40,778 nucleotides of DNA from Microbacterium paulum (GTDB lineage: Bacteria; Actinomycetota; Actinomycetes; Actinomycetales; Microbacteriaceae), in NCBI RefSeq assembly GCF_015707995.1, contig NZ_JAAGRY010000026.1, positions 1-40,778 of the forward strand, in the 5' to 3' direction. Positions within the stretch are counted from its first letter, which is position 1, and each line of letters starts with the position of its first letter. The notes under the pieces are model-generated. The model did no database searches and was not told where the DNA came from. It worked only from the letters and a program-made list of their open reading frames with translations. The translations under genes and the position numbers were made by a program. Shown here piece after piece: positions 31,379 to 39,493 of this stretch.

Positions 31379-34333
31379 CTACGCGAAGGCCTCGACGGGA
31401 GGGCACGCGCAGACGAGGTTGCGGTCGCCGTAGGCGTTGTCGATGCGGCGGACGGGCGGCCAGTACTTCGTGCGCACGAGCGTGTGCACGGGGTACACGG
31501 CCAGTTCGCGCGGGTAGGGGTGCGTCCACTCCGTCGCGACGACGGCCGCGGCGGTGTGCGGGGCGTTCACGAGCGGGTTGTCGGATGCCTCCCACTCCCC
31601 CGCCTGCAGCCGCGCAGCCTCGGCGCGGATCGCGATCATCGCCTCGATGAAGCGCTCGATCTCGCCGAGGTCCTCCGACTCGGTCGGCTCGACCATGAGC
31701 GTTCCCGCCACGGGGAACGACATCGTCGGGGCGTGGAACGCGTAGTCGATCAGGCGCTTGGCGACGTCGTCGACCGTCACGCCGGTCTCGTCCTTCAGCG
31801 GCCGCAGGTCGAGGATGCACTCGTGCGCCACGAGCCCGCCGTCGCCCGCGTACAGCACGGGATAGTGCCCGCGGAGCCGCTCGGCGACGTAGTTCGCCGC
31901 GAGCACGGCGGCGCCGCTGGCATCCCTCAGCCCGTCGGTGCCCATCAGGCGGATGTACGCCCACGAGATCGGCAGAATGGATGCCGAGCCGTACGGCGCG
32001 GCCGACACCGGACCCCCGTCGAAGACGAATCCGCCCGCGTGCTCGGCGCGCTGCGCGAGCGGGTGCGAAGGCAGATATGGCGCAAGGTGCGCCTTGGCCG
32101 CGACCGGTCCGACGCCGGGCCCGCCGCCGCCGTGCGGGATCGCGAAGGTCTTGTGGAGGTTCAGGTGCGACACGTCGCCGCCGAAGTCGCCAAAGCGGGC
32201 GAGACCGACGAGCGCGTTCATGTTCGCGCCGTCGACGTAGACCTGCCCGCCCGCCTCGTGCACGGCCTCGCAGATGTCGACGACATCGTGCTCGTACACA
32301 CCGTGGGTCGAGGGGTAGGTGATCATGAGCGCCGCGAGCGCATCGGCGTGCGTGGCGATCTTCGCACGCAGATCGCCGAGGTCGACGTTCCCTGCCTCGT
32401 CGCACGCGACGACGACGACGCGCATGCCCGCGAGCACGGCCGACGCCGCGTTCGTGCCGTGCGCCGACGACGGGATGAGGCAGACGTCGCGCTGCAGGTC
32501 GCCCCGATCGTGATGGTACCCGCGGATCGCGAGGAGCCCCGCGAGCTCGCCCTGAGAGCCGGCGTTCGGCTGCAGCGACACCGCGTCGTAGCCGGTGATC
32601 TCGGCGAGCCACGACTCGAGCTGCTCGATGAGCACGAGGTACCCCGCGACGTCGTCGGCGGGCGCGAACGGGTGCACGCGCGAGAACTCGGGCCACGACA
32701 CGGCCGCCATCTCGGTCGCCGCGTTGAGCTTCATCGTGCACGAGCCGAGCGGGATCATGCCACGATCGAGCGCGTAGTCGCGGTCGGCGAGCTGCTTGAG
32801 GTAGCGCATCATCGCCGTCTCGGAGTGGTGCACGTGGAACACCGGGTGCGTCAGGAACTCGTCCTCGCGCCGCAACGCTTCGGGCAGAAGCCCGGTCAGG
32901 TGCTCCGGCCCCGAGCTCGCCCAGAATCCGAACGCCCGCTGCTCGGGCCCACCGAACACCTGCGCGAGCGCGTGCAGCTCGCTCGTCGTGGTGGTCTCAT
33001 CGACCGACATACCGACCGAGTCGCTGTCGCGGAACCACAGCTGGAACCCGCGCTCGCGTGCCGCCTCGACTACGGCGCCCGCACGCCCGGGCACCGACAC
33101 GACGATCGTGTCGAAGAAGTCCTCATGCAGCACGTCGTTCCCGGCCTCGACGATCCAGTCGCGCAGCAGGTGCGCCTTGCGGGTGACGTCGGCGGCGATC
33201 CGGCGGAGGCCGTCGGGCCCGTGGTAGACGGCGTACATGGATGCCATGACGGCCAGCAGCACCTGGGCGGTGCAGATGTTCGAGGTCGCCTTCTCGCGGC
33301 GGATGTGCTGTTCGCGGGTCTGCAGCGACAGCCGGTACGCGGGCGCGCCCGAGGCATCCACCGACACACCGACGAGACGCCCGGGGAGCTGCCGCTCGAG
33401 CCCCGTGCGCACCGCCATGTAGCCGGCATGCGGTCCCCCGAAGCCGAGTGGCACACCGAAACGCTGCGTCGTGCCGACGGCGATGTCGGCGCCGAGTGAT
33501 CCGGGCGAGCGCAGCAGGGTGAGGGCGAGCAGGTCGGCGGCGACGACCGCGAGGCCGCCCTGGGCCTGGACGGCGGCGATCGGACCCGACGGATCCCACA
33601 CGCGACCGCTCGCGCCCGGGTACTGGAAGAAGGCGCCGAACGCGTCGATCCCGGCTGCTTCGGTGGCGACGTCCGCCTCGAAGCCCGCGCCGGAACCCTC
33701 CCACGGGCCGACTGGCACCTCGACGATCTCGATGCCGAGCGCCGCCGCGCGGTGCGCGAGCAGCGCCTTCGTCTGGGGCAGCGCGTCGGCGTCGACCAGG
33801 AACACGTTCGAGGCCGACTTCGAGGCGCGCCGCGCGACGAGCATGCCCTCGACGACGGCGGTCGACTCGTCGAGCATCGAGGCGTTGGCCGTCGCGAGCC
33901 CCGTGAGGTCGGTGACCATCGTCTGGAAGTTGATGAGGGCCTCGAGGCGCCCCTGCGAGATCTCAGGCTGGTAGGGCGTGTACGCCGTGTACCAGGACGG
34001 GTTCTCGAAGACGTTCCGGGCGATCACCGACGGCGTGAGCGTGTCGTAATAGCCGAGCCCGATCATCGGGCGCGCCGGCTTGTTCAGAGCGGCGAGGGCG
34101 CGGAGCTCGGCCAGCGCTTCGGCCTCGGTCGCGGCGGGCGGGATCACGCTCCCGTCGCTCGGGCCGGGCACGGCACCGCCGGCAGGGCGGATCGAGCCGG
34201 GAACGGCGCGCTCGACGAGGGCCTCGACCGAGTCGTAGCCCAAGGCGTTCAGCATGATCGCCTGCGCATCGGCGTCGGTGCCGATGTGGCGGGCGCGGAA
34301 CCCCTCGTCGATCCCGAAGGCGGTGGAGCTCAC
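31379..34333 (-). CDS. gcvP: Glycine dehydrogenase (decarboxylating), P-protein
   Basis: 984 aa, the one-chain type with both halves fused. It decarboxylates glycine with PLP and loads the aminomethyl group onto the lipoyl arm of GcvH. The start has [21 protein letters not shown] as in other P-proteins. The PLP lysine lies in [17 protein letters not shown] at about residue 720, after [11 protein letters not shown] and the substrate-loop Gly-rich region. The GTG at 34333 overlaps the gcvH stop as GTGA. It is the last gene of the riboswitch-controlled gcvT-gcvH-gcvP operon. Confidence 0.96.
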   Translation of the reverse strand: MSSTAFGIDEGFRARHIGTDADAQAIMLNALGYDSVEALVERAVPGSIRPAGGAVPGPSDGSVIPPAATEAEALAELRALAALNKPARPMIGLGYYDTLTPSVIARNVFENPSWYTAYTPYQPEISQGRLEALINFQTMVTDLTGLATANASMLDESTAVVEGMLVARRASKSASNVFLVDADALPQTKALLAHRAAALGIEIVEVPVGPWEGSGAGFEADVATEAAGIDAFGAFFQYPGASGRVWDPSGPIAAVQAQGGLAVVAADLLALTLLRSPGSLGADIAVGTTQRFGVPLGFGGPHAGYMAVRTGLERQLPGRLVGVSVDASGAPAYRLSLQTREQHIRREKATSNICTAQVLLAVMASMYAVYHGPDGLRRIAADVTRKAHLLRDWIVEAGNDVLHEDFFDTIVVSVPGRAGAVVEAARERGFQLWFRDSDSVGMSVDETTTTSELHALAQVFGGPEQRAFGFWASSGPEHLTGLLPEALRREDEFLTHPVFHVHHSETAMMRYLKQLADRDYALDRGMIPLGSCTMKLNAATEMAAVSWPEFSRVHPFAPADDVAGYLVLIEQLESWLAEITGYDAVSLQPNAGSQGELAGLLAIRGYHHDRGDLQRDVCLIPSSAHGTNAASAVLAGMRVVVVACDEAGNVDLGDLRAKIATHADALAALMITYPSTHGVYEHDVVDICEAVHEAGGQVYVDGANMNALVGLARFGDFGGDVSHLNLHKTFAIPHGGGGPGVGPVAAKAHLAPYLPSHPLAQRAEHAGGFVFDGGPVSAAPYGSASILPISWAYIRLMGTDGLRDASGAAVLAANYVAERLRGHYPVLYAGDGGLVAHECILDLRPLKDETGVTVDDVAKRLIDYAFHAPTMSFPVAGTLMVEPTESEDLGEIERFIEAMIAIRAEAARLQAGEWEASDNPLVNAPHTAAAVVATEWTHPYPRELAVYPVHTLVRTKYWPPVRRIDNAYGDRNLVCACPPVEAFA

Positions 34334-34710
34334 GCCTCGCCGCCCGTGAGAGCGACGTAGGCGGCCCGGTCGAGGAGTGCCTCGACGTCGGCCGGGTCGA
34401 CCTGGATCTTGATCAGCCACGCGTCGAACGCGCCGCCGTTGACCGACGCGGGGTCGTCGATCACGGCGTCGTTGACCTCGACGACCTCGCCGGTGAGCGG
34501 CGCGTAGAGCTCGCCCACCGACTTCGTCGACTCGATCTCGCCGCAGACCTCGCCGGCGGTGACCGACGAGCCCACCGAGGGCAGGTCGACGAACACGACG
34601 TCACCCAGCTTGTCGGCGGCGTAGTCGGTGATGCCGACGGTCGCGACGTCGCCCGCGAGGGCGACCCACTCGTGCTCGTCGGTGTACTTGAGGGCGGTGA
34701 GATCGGTCAT
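34330..34710 (-). CDS. gcvH: Glycine cleavage system H protein (lipoyl carrier)
   Basis: 126 aa. The lipoyl-attachment lysine is K63 in [15 protein letters not shown], the invariant H-protein context. The N-terminal YTDEHEWV and [20 protein letters not shown] are also family-typical. It shuttles the aminomethyl group between P- and T-proteins. It overlaps gcvT by 4 nt (ATGA) and gcvP by 4 nt, so the three subunits are translationally coupled. Its lipoylation genes are not in the window. Confidence 0.96.
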   Translation of the reverse strand: MTDLTALKYTDEHEWVALAGDVATVGITDYAADKLGDVVFVDLPSVGSSVTAGEVCGEIESTKSVGELYAPLTGEVVEVNDAVIDDPASVNGGAFDAWLIKIQVDPADVEALLDRAAYVALTGGEA

Positions 34711-35816
34711 GCGTTCCTCCGGTAAAAGGGCAGGGCGGTGACGGTCGCGGGAATGCGGGTTCCGCGCACGTCGATGAACAGGTCGGTGCCGAGCGCCGAG
34801 AGGGCGGGCGGCACGAAAGCCATGGCGACGGGATGCCCCAGGGTCGGGCTGAGCACGCCGCTCGTGATCTCACCGACGGGCTCGGCGCCGTCGACGGTCG
34901 CGTAGAGCGCGTAGCCGGCACGGCCCGCGCGGCGCCCCTCGGCGGCGAGACCGACGAGCACCGGAAGGTCGTCGGATGCCTGGGCGAGGGCGGCCTTTCC
35001 GACGAAGTCGTCTTTGTCTGTGGCGACGACGCGGTCGAGCCCGGCCTGCGCGGGGAGGATCTCGTCGGTCAGTTCGTGACCGTGCAGCGGCATGCCCGCC
35101 TCGAGGCGCAGGGTGTCGCGCGCGGCGAGGCCGGCGGGAACGAGACCGAGGGGCTCGCCCGCGACGAGCAGCGCGTCCCACAGGGCGGCGGCGACCGCGT
35201 TCGGCACGAGCAGTTCGAAGCCGTCTTCGCCGGTGTAGCCGGTGCGCGCGATGAACAGCGGCTCGCCGTCGAAGGTGCCGCCCGACCAGGCGTAGTAGCC
35301 GAGGTCGGCGAGAGCCGGTGCGACGCCGTCGATCCCTGCGGTCGCCTCCACGATCTCGCGGGCGCGGGGCCCCTGCACGGCGATGAGGGCGACGTCGTCG
35401 GAGATGTCCGTGATCTCCGCGCGGTCGCGATAGCCGTCGAGCGCGGCGGCGACGAGGCCGCGGTTTCCCGCGTTCGAGATCACCAGGAAGTCCTCGTCAC
35501 CGCGCCGATAGACGATGACGTCGTCGACGACACCCCCGGCATCCGAGAGCAGCAGCGAGTACTTGGCCTTGCCGATCTTCATCGCCGAGATCCGTCCGGC
35601 CAGCGCGTGGTCGAGCACAGCCGCCGCCTCGGGGCCGACGAGGGTGAACTCGGCCATGTGCGAGATGTCGAACAGCCCCGCCGCGTCGCGCACCGCGTGG
35701 TGCTCGGCGAGGTCGGAGGTGTAGCGCACGGGCATCGACCAGCCGCCGAAGTCGGTGAACGAGGCACCGAGGGCGGCATGGCGATCGTGGAGCGGAGTGG
35801 TGCGAAGGTCTGACAC
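34707..35816 (-). CDS. gcvT: Glycine cleavage system T protein (aminomethyltransferase)
   Basis: 369 aa. It moves the methylene unit from GcvH to tetrahydrofolate, releasing ammonia. Family segments include [20 protein letters not shown] (N-terminus), [56 protein letters not shown], and [14 protein letters not shown], where the second aspartate-containing motif binds folate in relatives. The GTG at 35816 is preceded by GGGAG, which can be masked by the riboswitch expression platform. First gene of the gcvTHP operon. Confidence 0.95.
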   Translation of the reverse strand: MSDLRTTPLHDRHAALGASFTDFGGWSMPVRYTSDLAEHHAVRDAAGLFDISHMAEFTLVGPEAAAVLDHALAGRISAMKIGKAKYSLLLSDAGGVVDDVIVYRRGDEDFLVISNAGNRGLVAAALDGYRDRAEITDISDDVALIAVQGPRAREIVEATAGIDGVAPALADLGYYAWSGGTFDGEPLFIARTGYTGEDGFELLVPNAVAAALWDALLVAGEPLGLVPAGLAARDTLRLEAGMPLHGHELTDEILPAQAGLDRVVATDKDDFVGKAALAQASDDLPVLVGLAAEGRRAGRAGYALYATVDGAEPVGEITSGVLSPTLGHPVAMAFVPPALSALGTDLFIDVRGTRIPATVTALPFYRRNA

Positions 35817-35869
35817 GAGTTCTCCCGGGTGGCGGGCTGGCGCCTGCCGGAACCGGCAGGCGGGAACTC
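35817..35869 (-). promoter_or_regulatory. Expression platform: helix that can mask the gcvT ribosome binding site
   Basis: On the minus strand GAGTT-CCCG (35869-35861) can pair with CGGG-AG-AACTC (35827-35817), leaving AG bulged. This helix holds the GGGAG ribosome binding site and encloses a 10-bp hairpin, CGCCTGCCGG / CCGGCAGGCG (35841-35862). The pairing segment directly follows the last conserved aptamer block, so ligand binding could release it. The structure is drawn by eye. Confidence 0.5.
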
Positions 35870-36066
35870 CCCCTCTGTCATGGGCCTGAGAGCTTCACCG
35901 GCGCGAGCCGGCTTTCACCGTCGGCGGATCCCCCATCACACGGCGGGGATCGCTTTTCAGAGCGGCCGGACGCGTGCGGTACGCGGACCTGAGAGATTGG
36001 CGGGGAGGCTTGCTCCTTCGGTGCCCGGCCTCCGTGGAGAAAATGGATGCCAGGGCTCTCCCGCAC
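35866..36066 (-). ncRNA. Tandem glycine riboswitch
   Basis: On the minus strand: 5' GGGAGAGCCC near 36064, ACCGAAGGAGCAA at 36010-36022 and TCTCTCAGG at 35988-35996, the conserved core of the first glycine aptamer. After a linker, the second aptamer shows CTCTCAGG at 35885-35892 and ACAGAGGGGG at 35869-35878, the standard 3' closing sequence. Its central GACGGTGAAAGCC region departs from the usual GCCGAAGGGGCAA. It lies directly before gcvT. These riboswitches normally switch glycine cleavage on when glycine is abundant. Confidence 0.92.
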
Positions 36067-36098
36067 ACGTCATGCGGCCTGTCTTCAGTTGCGGTGTC

Positions 36099-36104
36099 AG
36101 CATA
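36099..36104 (-). promoter_or_regulatory. Candidate -10 hexamer (TATGCT) of the gcvTHP operon
   Basis: TATGCT on the minus strand, about 33 nt before the first aptamer, in the gap after marP. No good -35 hexamer is seen. It would start the transcript near 36092, just upstream of the riboswitch. Confidence 0.5.
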
Positions 36105-36130
36105 GCGGCTCGAGCGGTGGGCGAGCGTCG

Positions 36131-37318
36131 TCAGCCCGTGCAGGTTCCCGAGCTGACGCTCGGCGAGTCGGCCGTGACGCTGCCGAGGACGGGTGTGAGC
36201 TCGTCGGTCGTGATGGCGTAGCCGCGCACCTCGTCGGTGCCGGTGCCGCGCGCGAAGACGACGCCGAGCACCTCCCCGTCGGCGTCGAGGAGCGGTCCGC
36301 CGGAGTTTCCCGGTTGCACATCGGCCTCGAGCACGTAGATCTCGCGCGGCGCCGACGCGGCGTCGTAGATGTCGGGCACGGGAACCGTCGCCACCGAGAG
36401 GATCGCGGCGGTCGTGCTCGTGAAGGGTCCTCCGTGCGGATATCCCTGCACGGCGGCCTGCGTGCCGGCGGGCGCCGTCGGCGCGATCACGAGCGGCGTG
36501 GCATCCACCCCGCCGATCGCGATGACCGCGAGGTCGACCGTCGGATCGAACAGCACGATGCGGCCTTCGGCGGCGCGGCCACCCGGAAGCTCGACGACGG
36601 GCGCGTCGACGCCCGCGATGACGTGCGCGTTCGTGACGACGAGGCCGGGCGCGGCGACGAAGCCCGACCCGGTGAGCGAGACGCCGCACGCGTACGCCGT
36701 GCCGCTGATGCGCGCCACCGAGGATGCCGCGGCCTGCAGCTCCGGGTCATCGAGCGCGATCGCCGGCTCGGTCGGGGCGACGACCGCGCCGATCACCGCT
36801 TCGAGGCGAGGCAGGCCGTCGGTGAGGAAGGCACCGCGCGCGCGGGCGAGGGCGTCTTCGACCGGAGCCGGAGTGAGAGCGTCGAGCGCGCCGATCACGC
36901 GCGAGGAGGCGACCGCCGCCGAGACCTGCGGAATGCCCGCGCCCGCGAGCCCCGTCCCCACGAGTACGAGCACGAGTGAGGCGGCGACGAGGCTGAGCAC
37001 GCCCCCGAAGAAGCGCTCGACCGCGCGCAGGCGCACCCGGTCGACGCCGCGCCGGATCACGTGGCCGATAGCGCCACCGATCGCCGCGCACACGGCCACG
37101 AGCGCGACCGCCGCGGCGGCGAGAGCCGCCGCACGCCAGACGCCCTCGGGCACGACCGTGGCGACCCACGGGGTCACGAGCGGCAGCAGCCACAACGCGG
37201 CGACGGCGCCGAGCACGGTACCCACGACCGTGCCGAGACTGGCGAAGAAGCCGCGCGCGAGCCCTCCGGCGAACGCGCCGATGAGAACGACCACGGCGAT
37301 GACATCGACGATCAGCAC
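36131..37318 (-). CDS. marP: MarP-type membrane-anchored trypsin-like serine protease (CvpA-fused)
   Basis: 395 aa. Four N-terminal membrane helices of the CvpA/colicin V type (residues about 2-125) are joined to an extracytoplasmic protease. The triad is H232 (TNAHV), D262 (TVDLAVI) and S339 (QPGNSGGP). C211 and C393 match in spacing the disulfide reported for Mycobacterium tuberculosis MarP, which supports acid and oxidative stress resistance (recollection). The GTG at 37318 is chosen because GGAAGGGGG lies a few bases upstream and the helix begins there. A TACCGT hexamer at 37338-37343 could give a 13-nt leader. The minus strand continues into the gcv operon after 64 nt. Confidence 0.9.
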   Translation of the reverse strand: MLIVDVIAVVVLIGAFAGGLARGFFASLGTVVGTVLGAVAALWLLPLVTPWVATVVPEGVWRAAALAAAAVALVAVCAAIGGAIGHVIRRGVDRVRLRAVERFFGGVLSLVAASLVLVLVGTGLAGAGIPQVSAAVASSRVIGALDALTPAPVEDALARARGAFLTDGLPRLEAVIGAVVAPTEPAIALDDPELQAAASSVARISGTAYACGVSLTGSGFVAAPGLVVTNAHVIAGVDAPVVELPGGRAAEGRIVLFDPTVDLAVIAIGGVDATPLVIAPTAPAGTQAAVQGYPHGGPFTSTTAAILSVATVPVPDIYDAASAPREIYVLEADVQPGNSGGPLLDADGEVLGVVFARGTGTDEVRGYAITTDELTPVLGSVTADSPSVSSGTCTG

Positions 37319-37337
37319 GGGACCCCCTTCCGCGCTC

Positions 37338-37343
37338 ACGGTA
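37338..37343 (-). promoter_or_regulatory. Candidate -10 hexamer (TACCGT) of the marP promoter
   Basis: TACCGT on the minus strand ends 19 nt before the marP GTG. The short predicted leader still includes the GGAAGGGGG ribosome binding site. Confidence 0.4.
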
Positions 37344-37409
37344 GCGGGCGCGGCTCTGCCTTGCCTGCGCATCTGCCGACGATGACGCCGAATGCGGGAG
37401 GAACTGGAT

Positions 37410-37439
37410 TTGCCCTTCGAGTCACTCTGACTCTAAGAT
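37410..37439 (+). promoter_or_regulatory. Promoter of nrtR-nadA-nadB
   Basis: TTGCCC (37410-37415), an 18-nt spacer and TAAGAT (37434-37439). The perfect palindrome GAGTCA-CTC-TGACTC (37419-37433) fills the spacer and touches the -10, an ideal place for repression. Confidence 0.6.
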
Positions 37440-37465
37440 CGCAGCGAGGTTATGGTCATCATGAC
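37421..37465 (+). promoter_or_regulatory. Paired GTCA-N3-TGAC sites, probable NrtR operator
   Basis: GTCACTCTGAC at 37421-37431 and GTCATCATGAC at 37455-37465 share the same half-sites and spacing. Their centres are 34 nt apart, about three helical turns. The second covers the beginning of the nrtR reading frame. Confidence 0.55.
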
Positions 37466-38177
37466 AAGAACAGACCCGTCAGTCGACGGCATCCGCGTCG
37501 CGGTCTCTACCGTGATCTTCAGCCTGCGCCGCGGCGCCGGCGGGCGAGGCATGTCTGTCGTCCTGCCGCTCGTGCGGCGCACGCGCGACCCGCACGAGGG
37601 CCGCTGGGCCCTGCCGGGCGGCTGGCTCGCGCACAGCGAAGACCTCGAGCACGCCGCCTCGCGCACCCTCGCCGAAACCACCGGACTCGCTCCCAGTTAC
37701 CTCGAACAGCTCTACGCGTTCGGAGACGTGGACCGGTCCCCCGAGCGTGTGGTGTCGATCGTCTATTGGGCGCTTCTGCGAGAAGGGGCCCAGCTGCCCC
37801 TCGATGCACAGAACGTGTCGTGGTTCGACGCCGCTCACCTGCCGCCGCTCGCCTTCGACCACAACCACATCGTCGACTACGCGCTGTGGCGGCTGCAGAA
37901 CAAGGTGGGCTACAGCCGCATCGCCCACGGCCTGCTGCCCGACCTGTTCACCCTCGCTGAGCTCCGCGAGGTATACGAGGCGATCCTCGAACGCGACCTC
38001 GACCCCGCGAACTTCCGCCGCCAGGTCGAGAACTCGGGAAACCTCATCCCCACCGAGCGGTTCCGCACGGGCAGCCACCGCCCCGCCCGTCTTTACCGCT
38101 ACGACCACGACGTCGAGCTGGCCGATCGCGGCCCGCTGCCCGGCCGAACCCTTCCTTCCCGAAAGGCTCTCGCATGA
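37452..38177 (+). CDS. nrtR: Nudix-related transcriptional regulator of NAD biosynthesis
   Basis: 241 aa. Residues about 10-150 are a Nudix-like domain and the rest is a winged-helix domain (NKVGYSRIAHGLLPDLFTLAELREVYEAIL). The Nudix box reads GGWLAHSEDLEHAASRTLAETTGL: two of the catalytic glutamates are Thr, so hydrolase activity is unlikely and ligand sensing is expected. NrtR proteins repress NAD genes and are released by ADP-ribose or related nucleotides. The ATG at 37452 has GAGG just before it; ATG 37461 is an alternative. Its stop overlaps the nadA start as ATGA. Confidence 0.88.
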   Translation: MVIMTRTDPSVDGIRVAVSTVIFSLRRGAGGRGMSVVLPLVRRTRDPHEGRWALPGGWLAHSEDLEHAASRTLAETTGLAPSYLEQLYAFGDVDRSPERVVSIVYWALLREGAQLPLDAQNVSWFDAAHLPPLAFDHNHIVDYALWRLQNKVGYSRIAHGLLPDLFTLAELREVYEAILERDLDPANFRRQVENSGNLIPTERFRTGSHRPARLYRYDHDVELADRGPLPGRTLPSRKALA

Positions 38178-39493
38178 CCCTTCTCACGCTCCAGTCCACC
38201 CGGCCCGGCGAGCCTGCCGACCCCTCGGTCGACCACGGCATCCAGGCGATCGTGTCGGGCGCCTCGAACGCCGAGACGTGCAACACCGACCTCGCCGCGG
38301 GTCCGTGGGACTTCGACGCGCGGCCCGGGTACGGCCCGGGGTCGTCGATGGGCGATGTGATCCCGACGGGTGCGCCGCGCCAGGGCGAGCTGCCTGCGGG
38401 GTACCGCGAGGCATCCGAAGCAGAGCTGCACGACCGCATCACTGCGGCGAAAGCGGCCCTCGGCGACCGCGTCGTGGTGCTCGGGCACTTCTACCAGCGC
38501 GAAGAGGTCGTCGCCCACGCCGACTATGTGGGCGACTCGTTCCAGCTCGCGAACGCGGCCCTCACCCAGCCGCAGGCCGAGGCGATCGTCTTCTGCGGTG
38601 TGCACTTCATGGCCGAGACCGCCGACCTGCTCTCCCGCCCCGACCAGGCGGTGATCCTGCCGAACCTCGCTGCGGGCTGCTCGATGGCCGACATGGCCTC
38701 GATCGACGAGGTCGAAGACTGCTGGGAACAGCTCGCCGACCTCTACGGCGACCTCGACACGCCAGGTGCCGACGGGCTCGTCCCCGTCGTCCCGGTGACC
38801 TACATGAACTCGTCGGCCGCGATCAAGGGGTTCGTGGGGCGGCACGGCGGCATCGTCTGCACCTCGTCGAACGCCCGTACGGTGCTCGAGTGGGCCTTCG
38901 CCCGCGGGCGTCGGGTGCTCTTCTTCCCCGACCAGCACCTCGGCCGCAACACCGCCAAGGCGATGGGCGTGCCGCTCGAGCAGATGCCGATGTGGAACCC
39001 GCGCAAGCCCCTCGGTGGATCGTCGGAGCGCGAGCTCGCCGACGCCCGCGTCATCCTCTGGCACGGCTTCTGCTCGGTGCACCGCCGGTTCACGGTCGAT
39101 CAGATCGATCAGGCGCGCGCCGAGCACCCCGGCGTGCGCGTGATCGTGCACCCCGAATGCCCGATGGCCGTCGTGGATGCCGCCGACGAAGCCGGTTCGA
39201 CGGACTACATCCGCAAGGCCATCGCCGCCACCACCGAGCCGACGACCTTCGCGATCGGCACCGAAATCAACCTCGTGCAGCGCCTGGCCGCGCAGTACCC
39301 GCAGCACGAGATCTTCTGCCTCGACCCCGTCGTCTGCCCATGCTCGACGATGTACCGCATCCACCCGGGCTACCTCGCGTGGGTGCTCGAAGAACTGGTC
39401 GCAGGGCGGGTCGTCAACCGCATCGAGGTGCCGGCAGGCGTCGCCGATCCGGCGCGCGTCGCGCTCGAGCGCATGCTGGCGGCGCGGCCATGA
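38174..39493 (+). CDS. nadA: Quinolinate synthase A
   Basis: 439 aa, the long actinobacterial type with an N-terminal extension of about 85 residues before the first domain. It condenses iminoaspartate with dihydroxyacetone phosphate to quinolinate, using a [4Fe-4S] cluster held by three Cys. Candidate ligands are in VFCGVHFMAETADLL, GGIVCTSSNART and VVCPCSTMYRIHP, with HPECP between them. VVLGHFYQREEVVAHADYVGDS and VTYMNSSAAIKGFVG are family-typical. It overlaps nrtR and nadB by 4 nt on either side. Confidence 0.96.
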   Translation: MTLLTLQSTRPGEPADPSVDHGIQAIVSGASNAETCNTDLAAGPWDFDARPGYGPGSSMGDVIPTGAPRQGELPAGYREASEAELHDRITAAKAALGDRVVVLGHFYQREEVVAHADYVGDSFQLANAALTQPQAEAIVFCGVHFMAETADLLSRPDQAVILPNLAAGCSMADMASIDEVEDCWEQLADLYGDLDTPGADGLVPVVPVTYMNSSAAIKGFVGRHGGIVCTSSNARTVLEWAFARGRRVLFFPDQHLGRNTAKAMGVPLEQMPMWNPRKPLGGSSERELADARVILWHGFCSVHRRFTVDQIDQARAEHPGVRVIVHPECPMAVVDAADEAGSTDYIRKAIAATTEPTTFAIGTEINLVQRLAAQYPQHEIFCLDPVVCPCSTMYRIHPGYLAWVLEELVAGRVVNRIEVPAGVADPARVALERMLAARP

